DNA of 64,000 bases. Origin: Heloderma charlesbogerti. Its lineage: Eukaryota; Chordata; Lepidosauria; Squamata; Helodermatidae. Shown piece after piece: positions 54,891 through 64,000 of the stretch. Below the pieces are notes generated by a model. That model worked only from the letters and a program-made list of their open reading frames with translations. It had not been told where the DNA came from and did not search any database. The stretch spans positions 434,001 to 498,000 of the forward strand of contig JANEZZ010000401.1 of NCBI GenBank assembly GCA_026122225.1, read 5' to 3'. Positions within the stretch are counted from its first letter, which is position 1. Every line of letters starts with the position of its first letter. Made by a program: the position numbers and the translations under genes.

Positions 54891-57800
54891 CCCCTTCATG
54901 GATCACTGCCTTGTTGTGGCGAAGGGGCTTGCGTAACTCAGCGAAGCCATAAGCTATGCCGTGCAGGGCCACCCAAGACGGACAAGTCATGGCAGAGAGT
55001 TCTGACAAAACGTGGTCCACTGGAGAAGGAAATGGCAACCCACTCCAGTATTCTTGCCAAGAAAACCCCATGGAACGTATCCCAAGACTAAAAGAGATGA
55101 CGCCGGAAGATGAGCCCCTCAGGTCGGAAGGTGTCCAATATACCACTGGGGAAGAGCAGAGGGAATTTCCAAGTAGCAACAGAAAGAGTGAAGCGGCTGG
55201 GCCAAAGCTGAAAGGACACTCAGCTGTGGATGTGTCTGGTGGTGAAAAGAAAGTCCGATACTGTAAAGAACAATATTGTTTAGGAACCTGGAATGTCAGA
55301 TCAATGAATCAAGGTAAGCTGGAGGTGGTCAAACATGAGATGGCAAGATTGAACATCGACATCTTGGGAATCAGCGAACTAAAATGGACAGGCATGGGCG
55401 AATTTCAGGTGACCATTATATCTACTACTGTGGGCAAGAATCCCTTAGAAGAAATGGGGTAGCACTCATAGTCAACAAAAGGGTGGGGAAAGCAGTACTG
55501 GGATACAATCTCAAAAACGATAGGATGATCTCAGTACGAATCCAAGGCAAACCATTCAACATCACAGTAATTCAAGTCTATGCCCCAACCACTGAGGCCG
55601 AAGAAGCTGAGGTTGATCGGTTCTATGAAGACCTACAACACCTTCTAGAACTAAAACCAAAAAAAGATGTCCTCTTCATCACTGGGGATTGGAATGCCAA
55701 AGTAGGAAGTCAAGAAATCACCGGGATAACAGGCAGGCATGGCCTTGGTGTACAAAATGAAGCAGGACAAAGGCTAATAGAGTTTTGCCAAGAGAACACG
55801 CTGATCATAGCAAACACTCTTTTCCAACAGCACAAGAGGTGACTCTACACATGGACATCACCAGATGGTCAATATCGAAATCAGATTGATTATGTCCTTT
55901 GCAGCCAAAGATGGAGAAGCTCTATACAGTCAGTAAAAACAAGACCTGGAGCTGACTGTGGCTCAGATCATGAGCTTCTTGTTGCAAAATTTCAGCTTAA
56001 ATTGAAGAACATAGGGAAAACCACTAAACCATTCAGGTATGACCTAAATCATATCCCTTATGAATATACAGTAGAGGTGAGGAATAGATTTCAGGGATTA
56101 GACCTGATAGACAGAGTGCCTGAGGAACTATGGATGGAGGTCCGTAACATTGTTCAGGAGGCAGCAACCAAATCCATCCCAAAGAAAAAAAAATGCAAGA
56201 AAGCAAAGTGGCTGTCTGATGAGGCTTTACAAGTAGCTGACGAAAGAAGGGAGGCAAAAAGCAAGGGAGAAAGGGGAAGATATATCCAACTGAATGCAGA
56301 GTTCCAGAGAATAGCAAGGAGAGACAAGAAGGCCTTCTTAAATGAACAATGCAAAGAAATCGACGAAAACAACAGAGTGGGAAAGACTAGAGATCTCTTC
56401 AAGAAAATCAGAGATCTCAAGGGAACGTTTTGTGCAAAGACAGGCATGATAAAGGACAAAGAAGGCAGGGACCTAACAGAAGCCGATGAGATTAAGAAGA
56501 GGTGGAAAGAATACACAGAAGAACTATACAGGAAAGATCTGAATGTCCCTGATAGCCATGATAGTGCAGTCACTGAACTTTAGCCGGACATCCTAGAGAG
56601 TGAAGTCAAGTGGGCCTTAGGAAGCATTACTAACAACAAAGCTAGTGGAGATGACAGTATTCCAGCTGAGCTATTTAAGATCCTAAAAGATGATGCTGTT
56701 AAAGTGCTGCACTCAATATGCCAACAAATTTGGAACACTCAGCAGTGGCCACAAGACTGGAAAAGGTCAGTTTACATTCCAATTCCAAAGAAGGGCAACG
56801 CCAAAGGGTGTTCAAACTACCGCACAATTGCGCTCATTTCACATGCCAGCAAGGTGATGCTCAAAATTCTACAAGCTAGGCTTCAGCAGCACGTGAACTG
56901 AGAACTACCGGAACTACAAGCTGGGTTCCAAAGAGGCAGAGGAACTAGAGATCAAACCGCCAACATTCGCTGGATCATGGAGAAAGCAAGAGAATTCCAG
57001 AAAAATGTCTATTTCTGCTTCATTGACTACGCTAAAGCCTTTGATTGTGTGGATCACAACAAACTCTGGCAAATTCTTAAAGAGATGGGAGTACCAGACC
57101 ACCTTACCTGTCTCCTGAGAAACCTGTACGAGGGCCAAGAAGCAACAGTAAGAACCAGACATGGAACAACCGATTGGTTCCAAATTGGGAAAGGAGTACG
57201 ACAAGGCTGCATATTGTCGCCCTGCTTATTTAACTTATATGCAGAGTACATCATGAGAAACGCCGGGTTGGATGAATCACAGGTCAGAATTAAGATTGCC
57301 AGGAGAATTATCAACAACCTCAGATACGCAGGCGATACCACCCTAATGGCAGAAAGCGAAGAGGATCTCAAGAGCCTCTTGTGGAGGGTGAAAGCGGAGG
57401 ATGCAAAAGCTGGTTTGAAACTCAACATTAAAAAAACGAAGATCATGGCATCTGGCCCCATCACTTCCTGGCATATGGAAGGGGAAGAAATGGAAGCAGT
57501 GACAGATTTTATTTTCTTGGGCTCCAAGATCACCACAGACGGTGACTGCAGCCATGAAATTAAAAGACGCTTACTCCTTGGGAGGAAAGCTATGACAAAC
57601 CTAGACAGCATAGTAAGAAGCAGAGACATCACCTTGCCGACAAAGGTCCATATAATCAAAGCTATGGTTTTCCCAGTAGCAACGTATGGCTGTGAGAGCT
57701 GGACTATAAGGAAGGCTGAGCGCTGAAGAATGGATGCTTTCGAACTGTGGTGCTGGAGAAGACTCTTACGAGTCCCCTGGACTGCAAGGAGGTCAAATCA

Positions 57801-58097
57801 GTCCATCCTAAAGGAAATCAACCCTGACTGCTCACTGGAAGGACAGATACTGAAGTGCAAATATTTTGGCCACCTACTGCGAAGAGAAAACTCACTGGAA
57901 GAGACCCTGATGCTGGGAAAGACTGAAGGCAAAAGGATAAGGGGACAGCAGAGGATGAGATGGCTAGATAGCATCACCGATGCAATGAATATGAACTTGA
58001 GCACACTCCGGGAGAAAGTGGAGATCAGGAAGGCCTGGCGTGCTATGGTCCATGGGGTCACGAAGAGTCGGACACGACTTAAAGACTGAACAACAAC
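54891..58097 (+). mobile_element. Near full-length BovB (RTE-clade) LINE, defective
   Basis: A 13-bp target duplication, atatagtcccatt at 54878-54890 and 58098-58110, frames a 3207-bp element of the same structure as 44941-48161 but in inverse orientation. It starts 'ccccttcatggatcactgcc' and ends with the ACAACA tail. It lies about 1.8 kb upstream of the GRIN3B start codon. Confidence 0.96.
54956..58089 (+). pseudogene. Broken BovB polyprotein
   Basis: Relative to the intact copy the reading frame has a 4-base deletion near 55405. There are in-frame stops at 55840 (TGA), 56581 (TAG), 56899 (TGA) and 57724 (TGA), three of them consistent with CGA to TGA decay. A 6-base in-frame deletion lies near 57855. 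The catalytic YADD motif reads YAGD (about 57325), so reverse transcriptase would be inactive even without the stops. Confidence 0.95.
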
Positions 58098-58374
58098 ATA
58101 TAGTCCCATTAGTGTGTTTTATGCCACGAAACAAACCCACAATAACCACTGAGACCTGATTAGATAAATTCATGGAGGATCATAGGTCTATTAACAGCTG
58201 TTGGCCATGGCAACAAAGTGGAACCTCTCTGTTCAGGGACATTCTGCCTCAACACCAGACAATGGAGACAAGCCAAGAGGAAGGCCTGAACAATAACTGA
58301 GACCTGTACAAGTCAAACAGTCAGGTACCACCACCACGTGGTGCACAAAAGCATTTCTTCCACTTTTTTTTTAA

Positions 58375-58501
58375 GGGTGCAATGCTATGCATGTTTAGAC
58401 TGAAAAAAGTCCCACAACTCCTTGCATTCCCCAGCCAATTAGCTGGGGAACCTGAGAGTTGTGGGACTTTTTTCCATCTAAACATGCTTAGGATTGCATC
58501 C
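58375..58501. mobile_element. Hairpin MITE (MITE-2) with TTAA duplication, 127 bp
   Basis: GGGTGCAATGCTATGCATG and CATGCTTAGGATTGCATCC are the ends. TTAA is at 58371-58374 and 58502-58505. The arms meet at 'ccccagccaattagctgggg'. Confidence 0.9.
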
Positions 58502-58509
58502 TTAATAAC

Positions 58510-59620
58510 CTCTTTATGGTGGTTGTTTCCATCCGCCCGCCCCCTGTTCTTGTTTTATTTGGAGATCAATTCACTTAAGGTGGTAATTGTGTTCTCACTG
58601 TGCATTCCCCTTTGCTGTCACAGAAGCCCTTCATGGACCATCAGGGGATTTTTGGTACCACAGCAAAATATTAAAACATTGTTAGAAGGCTGGAGCTGTG
58701 TAAAACATAGCCCTCTCTAGTTAGCTCCTTTAGTTTCCATAGCCCTTTTCCTCAAGCCTCCTTCTTTCACCTACCCTTTGAGACCCTCTGTCCGTTGCCT
58801 CTGGACTCTCTTAGCTCCCCTGATGTCCCAAGATCTCTTTCCAGTTCTCACCTTGCCCTGCAAGACTCCTCCTCCTCCTCCCTCCTGGCTCAATGTGAGA
58901 TTTTAATCCCAACCAAACTGACACCTGCCCCTTCCCTCACAGAAAACTGGACTGCAGACATTCTTCTGACAGCTTTGGCAGAATGTTTGTGAATGTTCCC
59001 TGATGTCACAGCAGTTAAACCAATCAATGCCAGTGGTTTCACTGTTACAAGCAGAATATCATATTGATTTCTTCACGCACACCTGGCCTCAACATATGCA
59101 CCACAGTTTCTGTACTATTGGGTCTATTAGATATTAATAATACTTAGGGCTGTATGCCTCCCACAATTCCAGTGTGCAAAGGTGGACATTGGTAATAAAT
59201 ATAACATAATCATTGGATCAGTGATAAATATAACAATATAATAAATACAGAATGCTCATAATGAGTAACCCCTAAAACAGCCCCGTAACATAGGTCAATA
59301 TAGCCACACTACAAATGGGGAGGTGGTCTGAGGTTTGTCTAGTGAGTTAATGGCCAAGGCAAATGGGAATTCCTAGCTAAAGACCAGCCTTCTGTGTTCA
59401 TTTTCAATCTCATCTTTCATTTTGTGTTCCTTGAAAAAGAGCACAGATTTCTAGCTCTCAAGACAGTGAAGGAAATAGGCATGAATGTGTGGATGAAATG
59501 GAAGGGTTAAGGGAATCAGGTGGAAAGGATTTCCAACCCTCAACCTCCCAAGACCTGTTTGTCACTCTGTGCCCCTCCCCACAGAGAGAATTAGGCCGAA
59601 CTATGCCAAAGCAGCGAATT
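58510..59620. other. Upstream intergenic sequence, nothing recognised
   Basis: No exon, RNA gene or clear repeat was seen. The mammalian upstream neighbour WDR18 is not evident here. Confidence 0.4.
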
Positions 59621-59621
59621 T

Positions 59622-60275
59622 GAATCACAGAATCATAGAATAGTAGGGTTGGAAGGGGCCTACAAGGCCATCGAGTCCAACCCCCTGCTCACTGTAGGAA
59701 TCCAAGTCAGAGCAGCCCTGACAGATGGCTGTCCAGCCTCGTCTTGAAGGCCTCCAGTGTGGGAGAGCCCACCACCTCCCTAGGGAATGGGTTCCGTTGT
59801 CGTATTGCTCTAACAGGACGTTTTTCCTGATGTTCAGCCGGAATCTGGCTTCCTGTAACTTGAGCCCATTCTTCCGTGTCCTGCACTCTGGGATGATCAA
59901 GAAGAGATCCCGGCCTTCGTCTTTGTGACAACCTTTCAAGTACATGAAGAGTGCTATCATATCTCCCCTCAGTCTTCTCTTCTCAAGGCTAAACATGCCC
60001 AGTTCTTTCAGTCTCTCTTCATAGGGCTTTGTTTCCAGTCCCCTGATCATCTTTGTTGCCCCCCTCTGAACCCTGTCCAGTTTGTCTGCATCCTTCTTAA
60101 AGTGTGGGGCCCAGAACTGGACACAGTACTCCAGATGAGGCCTAACCAGTGCTGAGTAGAGGGGAACTAGTACTTCCCGGGATTTGGAAGCTATGCTTCT
60201 ATGAATGCAGCCCAAAATAGCATTTGCCTTTTTTGCAGCCACATCACATTGTTGGCTTATATTCAGCTTGAGTTT
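59622..60275 (-). mobile_element. CR1 LINE 3' end, about 650 bp
   Basis: The tail 'cacagaatcatagaatagta' is at the left. The minus strand encodes '[20 protein letters not shown]' and '[20 protein letters not shown]', followed by '[20 protein letters not shown]', identical in plan to the C-terminal part of the CR1 at 32600-33013. It is well conserved. Confidence 0.93.
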
Positions 60276-60764
60276 GCAATGAGTTTAAGTGCCTATGCAC
60301 AGACAGGCTGCACGATCCTGGACCCTTCGCAGTGCAGAATAGTGGATTTGTTGTTGTCATTCAGGACGCTATTGTCAAGCTTGTTAGAGCAACCCCCCTA
60401 ATGTGTTTTGCATCGTAATGTGTTTTGCATCGCTTAAAGTTTTAAGCCCCAGTGCGAACAGGAAACCTCAGATAGCCTTGCTCAATTTAGCTTTATCAGA
60501 AGGGGGGGGATATAGGAGACAAATAAGCAGTAAGATGATGCAAGACAGAGACTGTAGTAGCATCCACTTGCCAATGTAAGCTTCTTTGTAGCTCTTTGGA
60601 GAACCCAAAGAGGTCTTCTGGCTTCATGGTTCTTAAAAGTAGGCAATAAACAAAACACTTTTTACCCCCTCTACCACCCCAGATTTCTGAAACAGGAAAT
60701 TACCTTTGGATAAGTTTTTGGCTTTGCATGCAGGACTAAACTAGGATTGTGTTTGTTTACTTGC

Positions 60765-60765
60765 T

Positions 60766-60821
<56 letters not shown>

Positions 60822-60990
60822 CTCATTCCCCCTGCCCAATGAACCAGAAGCAATGCCACTGACTCAGTTTCACCCACACAACAAACCTGCAAAGTAGGGT
60901 AGGCTGATAAATAAGTGACCAGGTCACAGTTATTCAGTGAGTTCCATGGCCAAGCAGGGATTCGAAGCCAAATCCTCCCCAGTTCAAGTC
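60765..60990 (-). mobile_element. SINE-A with a TA microsatellite at its 3' end
   Basis: A TA run (about 60772-60817) replaces the 'atataaat' 3' end. The body 'cacaacaaacctgcaaagta' and the head-proximal 'ggccaagcagggattcgaag' follow in SINE-A order. Confidence 0.65.
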
Positions 60991-61559
60991 AGCCGCCCCA
61001 GAGTTCAGTCCAGGAACACACAAGGTTATAATGGAGCATGTGCAGAATTGTTTAATAGCGAGCCTTGAGCGCTTGATTTTGGAGAACGGGGGCGGGGGGG
61101 GGAACCACTCAGATCTGGCCTGTGAATCCAACACATCAAAATTGTGCCCTTCACTTCAGCTAGGCGGCACCCATTAACATGCCGAGTTGATTATGTGTTT
61201 AGTACTGCGATGGGAAAGGATGCAATAGGGAAAGGATTAATAATGGGAAAGCATTCAGTGGCTTTTGGATGCTATTTGCTGCCCAAGATTTTGCTGCCTG
61301 GAGCAAAGCGCCACCCCCGCCCCTGTTAAGGCCAACACTTTTTCATAAAGTCTTTCTGCATTATTCAGACAGCGGTTCCTGCTCCCTCATCGGGGTGCCA
61401 CCTGAAGCAATTTGCTTCACTCTGCTTCATGGCACAGCCAGCCCTGTTGGCCAGTAAAATGTCCTTAACCAGCTTTCGCACTGCTGAATGGCCACTATCA
61501 TTCTCTACCCATCTGGTCTAAAGACAACCTTTTGCTTCCAGATTTGGGGGGGTGTTTGC

Positions 61560-61660
61560 GACTGAAGAGACTACAACTCCCATCACCCTGCCCATTGGCC
61601 ATTCTGGCTGGGGCTAATGGGAGTTGCACTCCAGAATGTCTGGGTTGGAGAAGGGTGCAT
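61560..61660. mobile_element. Palindromic hAT-type MITE (MITE-1)
   Basis: 'gagactacaactcccatcac' and 'taatgggagttgcactccag' are inverse arms around 'ggccattctggctggggc'. Confidence 0.7.
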
Positions 61661-61784
61661 TACAGTTTCAGGTCGAAAGCGGTCTTTCCCCATCCCCTAT
61701 GATCTGATACTTTGCTGGGGATTTCATCTGGGGCCTTCTCCAAGGGTTCCACACCTACTGAGCCTTCTGATCAGCAGATGGGCA

Positions 61785-61955
61785 TGTAAAGCGGACTTCT
61801 ACCGGGTCAACAATTGCTCTAGGACTGGCAATGCTGCTCCAGGGTCGCGGACAGAGGAGGATTTCCCCAGCTACCTCCTTTTAGCTGGAGGTGCTAGATC
61901 CAGGACGTTTTGCATGCCGAGCGGGGACTCTACCACTGAGTAGCCCTTCCCCTAA
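61785..61955 (-). mobile_element. SINE-B
   Basis: The head on the minus strand from about 61955 reads 'gggctactcagtggtagagt', then 'tcggcatgcaaaacgtcctg' and 'ggatctagcacctccagct'. The body follows to about 61785. Confidence 0.7.
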
Positions 61956-62046
61956 AAATGAAGAAAGGTTCCAGTCCTTGTGGTTCTCAATAAAGAGCTG
62001 ATTTAAAGAGAAAACTGCCTTACATCCAGTCAGACCCATTCATCTA

Positions 62047-62115
62047 GCTTTCCTCAATGTGGTGCCCTCCAGATGCTTTGGACTACAATTCCCATCAGCC
62101 TCAACCATCATCCCA
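62047..62115. mobile_element. MITE-1, left arm
   Basis: 'gtggtgccctccagatgctt' is followed by 'tggactacaattcccatcag'. Confidence 0.6.
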
Positions 62116-62144
62116 GTAAGGCAGGGGTGCAGAGCCACATACCC

Positions 62145-62735
62145 ATTCATTCGTTCATTCGTTTATTATATTTCTGTACCGCTCCATAGCTGAAGCTCTC
62201 TGGACAGTACACAAAAATTAAAAACCATTAAAATACATTATATAAATTATGAAACCATTCACATAATGATGCAGAACAAATAATACACACAACAACAGCA
62301 TATATCTAAAACAATTTAAAACAATCAGCCAGAGACAAGAGATTCATTACATACTGCCAAATGCCTGAGAGAAGAGGCCAGTTTTAACCTGGGGCTGAAA
62401 AGATGACAATTTGGCGCCAGGCGGGCCTGCCATCAGGGAGATTATTCCACAAATGGGGAGCCACCACCGAGAAGGCCCTCTCCCTTATTCCTGCCTTCTG
62501 AGCCTCCCTCGGAGGAGTTTCCCAGAGGAGGGCCTTAGATGCAGAGTGCAGTGTTCGGGTTGGTTCATGCTGGGAGAGGCATTCCATCAGGTACTGTGGT
62601 CCCGAGCGGTGTAGGGCTTTATAGGTCAAAACCAGCCCTTTGAATTGGGCTTGGAAGCGGGCCAGAATTGGCCTTATATGTTCAAAACCTTCTGGTCCCT
62701 GGGCTGCTGCCCAGACTGATAACATTCAGCCTAGT
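62145..62735 (-). mobile_element. L2-type LINE 3' end
   Basis: The minus strand encodes FKGLVLTYKALHRSGPQYLM, then AGIRERAFSVVAPHLWNNLP, the typical L2 C-terminal 'TYKALH...AFSVAAPRLWNSLP' plan. The left end holds an A/T-rich 3' region with 'cgtttattatatttctgtac'. Confidence 0.8.
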
Positions 62736-62759
62736 TGGGAGTCCCAGTCTGGCCCAACG

Positions 62760-63040
62760 AGGTTTCCAATATAGCCACACACCCTCATCTCACCACTGTT
62801 TACTGACTGCTAATCGTTCTGTGATTTCCAGGCTTTTGTGAAGTTTTTTCCCTATTCACAAAGGTAGAAATGCCTCTCTGAAGGCTTGGCGATAAGGGCT
62901 TTAAATTAAGACAGGCTGGTATTTCTTTGGTATTTTGACTCTGCTTCCTTTTGCCTTTGGCCCCCATCACCGTCAGAACATGGCCCCTCAGAGCTTCATT
63001 GAAATAGAATTTGGCTCTCAGGCTGAAACTGCATCTCTGC
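62760..63040. mobile_element. ~330-bp hAT-like repeat, diverged
   Basis: Landmarks in order are 'tatagccacacaccctcatc', 'ccaggcttttgtgaag', 'gataagggctttaaattaag' and 'gcccctcagagcttcattga'. Confidence 0.5.
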
Positions 63041-63059
63041 AGTAAGGAAGAATGGGAGT

Positions 63060-63268
63060 TAGAATATAAGAAGAACCGTGCTGGATGAGGCCAAAGGTCT
63101 CTCTAGTCCAGCATTCTGTTTTCACAGCGGCCAACCAGCTACCTATGGGAAATCCACAAGCAGGGCATGAGTGCAACAGCTCCCTCCCGCCCATGTTCCC
63201 CAGCAACTGGTGTATGTACTGCCTCTGATCCTGGACCCAGCAGGACAAGTAGCCATTGATAGCCTTCT
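63060..63268 (-). mobile_element. L2/CR1-type LINE 3' fragment
   Basis: It starts 'agaatataagaagaaccgtg' and continues 'ggccaaccagctacctatgg' and 'tgttccccagcaactggtgt'. Confidence 0.7.
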
Positions 63269-63312
63269 CCTCCATGACAGTTGTAATCCAAAACATCTGG
63301 AGGGCACCAGGT

Positions 63313-63530
63313 TTATTATGATAATTGATTTGTTACATTTATAATCCGACTTTTCCTCCAAGGAGGCATACATGATATTCCTGCTCTCCCTCTTATCCTC
63401 ACAACAACCCTGAGAGGTAGGTTAGGTTGAGAGTCAGTGAGTGGCCCAAAGTCACCCGGCAAGTTTCATGACTGAGTGGGGATTTGAACCTGGGTCTTCT
63501 GAGTTCCAGTCCAATGCTTTAACCACTTCA
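63313..63530 (-). mobile_element. tRNA-derived SINE (SINE-A)
   Basis: The 3' end 'acatttataatccgactttt' is at the left, then 'cctcacaacaaccctgagag' and the box-B-like 'ggggatttgaacctgggtct'. A MITE-1 arm (63272-63312) abuts it. Confidence 0.75.
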
Positions 63531-63534
63531 GTCC

Positions 63535-64000
63535 TTGGGGAACGACAGTGTAGAAATTAGTCACTGTGTACACACATCCCACTTTCAACTTGCACATCTC
63601 TGCCTGTGAGCACCGGGCATCATGCAACCGGTTGCGCCTGGCACACGGCGGGAGGCGACAATGCGCCAATCATCTCTCCCACCCACGCATCCACCCGCCT
63701 GGGATATTGTATGTGCGCCCACAGCCAGGCAGCCAGCCACAGCTCGCCTACAGAGTCGGGGGGTTTAATGCGGCAAAAGGTGACACTCACTCTCTCTTTC
63801 TCCCTCTCTCCACCCGTCCGGATTCATTACAAATACCGGCAATCTCTATTGTAATAGCATTAATCCCGTTTTTGTTTTTTTGAAACCCTCAGTGGTCTTT
63901 TGGCTATATTTTTTTTAGAAAGGGAGAAGTGATTGAGAGACAGGGATGTGAAATCCAGACCAATTCAACCTACCTTTTTAGCAACCAGAGCAAAGCTTTC
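63535..64000. other. End of window, nothing recognised
   Basis: No exon or clear repeat was seen apart from a short TCTC-rich stretch near 63790-63815. Confidence 0.4.

Overview
The window is vertebrate nuclear DNA, most likely from a squamate reptile (a lizard or possibly a snake). One large multi-exon gene with canonical introns is buried in dense interspersed repeats. Two near full-length BovB (RTE-clade) LINEs, a long CR1 LINE carrying both ORFs, L2/CR1-type fragments, two tRNA-derived SINE families and several hairpin-forming DNA-transposon families occur together. BovB in this company points to squamates. Species cannot be told from the sequence.

The only host protein-coding gene I can support is GRIN3B, the glycine-gated NMDA-receptor subunit GluN3B, on the minus strand. 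I reconstructed it from ten exons between 53114 (ATG) and 7551 (stop). All nine introns are GT-AG, all exon phases agree, and the exons sum to 3186 bp, or 1061 residues, with no break. Signal peptide, amino-terminal domain, the two halves of the ligand-binding domain, M1, pore loop, M3 with SYTANLAA, M4 and a C-terminal tail ending in a coiled coil are all present. Intron 1 is about 23.4 kb and repeat-filled. Exon 1 lies in a CpG island (about 52500-53720). The mammalian neighbours of GRIN3B (WDR18 upstream, TMEM259 downstream) are not visible.

Layout. 1-7550: gene-free DNA downstream of the gene, opening with an 895-bp hAT-type element (48-942) with nested palindromes, followed by SINEs, a CR1, a BovB tail and a small hAT MITE. 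7551-29194: exons 10 to 2, with introns holding a 57-bp minisatellite, a roughly 530-bp polypurine tract, a CR1-tailed SINE-like element, foldback repeats and a diverged satellite. 29195-52607: intron 1, with a CR1 (29807-33258) and an apparently intact BovB (44941-48161, one 1047-codon ORF) inserted in an older hAT-like repeat. 52608-53720: exon 1 and CpG island. 53720-64000: upstream DNA with a second, broken BovB in opposite orientation (54891-58097), a CR1, an L2-type LINE and SINEs.

The most unusual observations are the hAT element with palindromes inside palindromes; the intact BovB ORF; the placement of GRIN3B exon 1 and its promoter between two inverted BovB copies of about 3.2 kb; and two copies of an element joining a tRNA-like head to a CR1 3' end at the same junction. 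Repeat family names come from structure and recall only; no database was searched.
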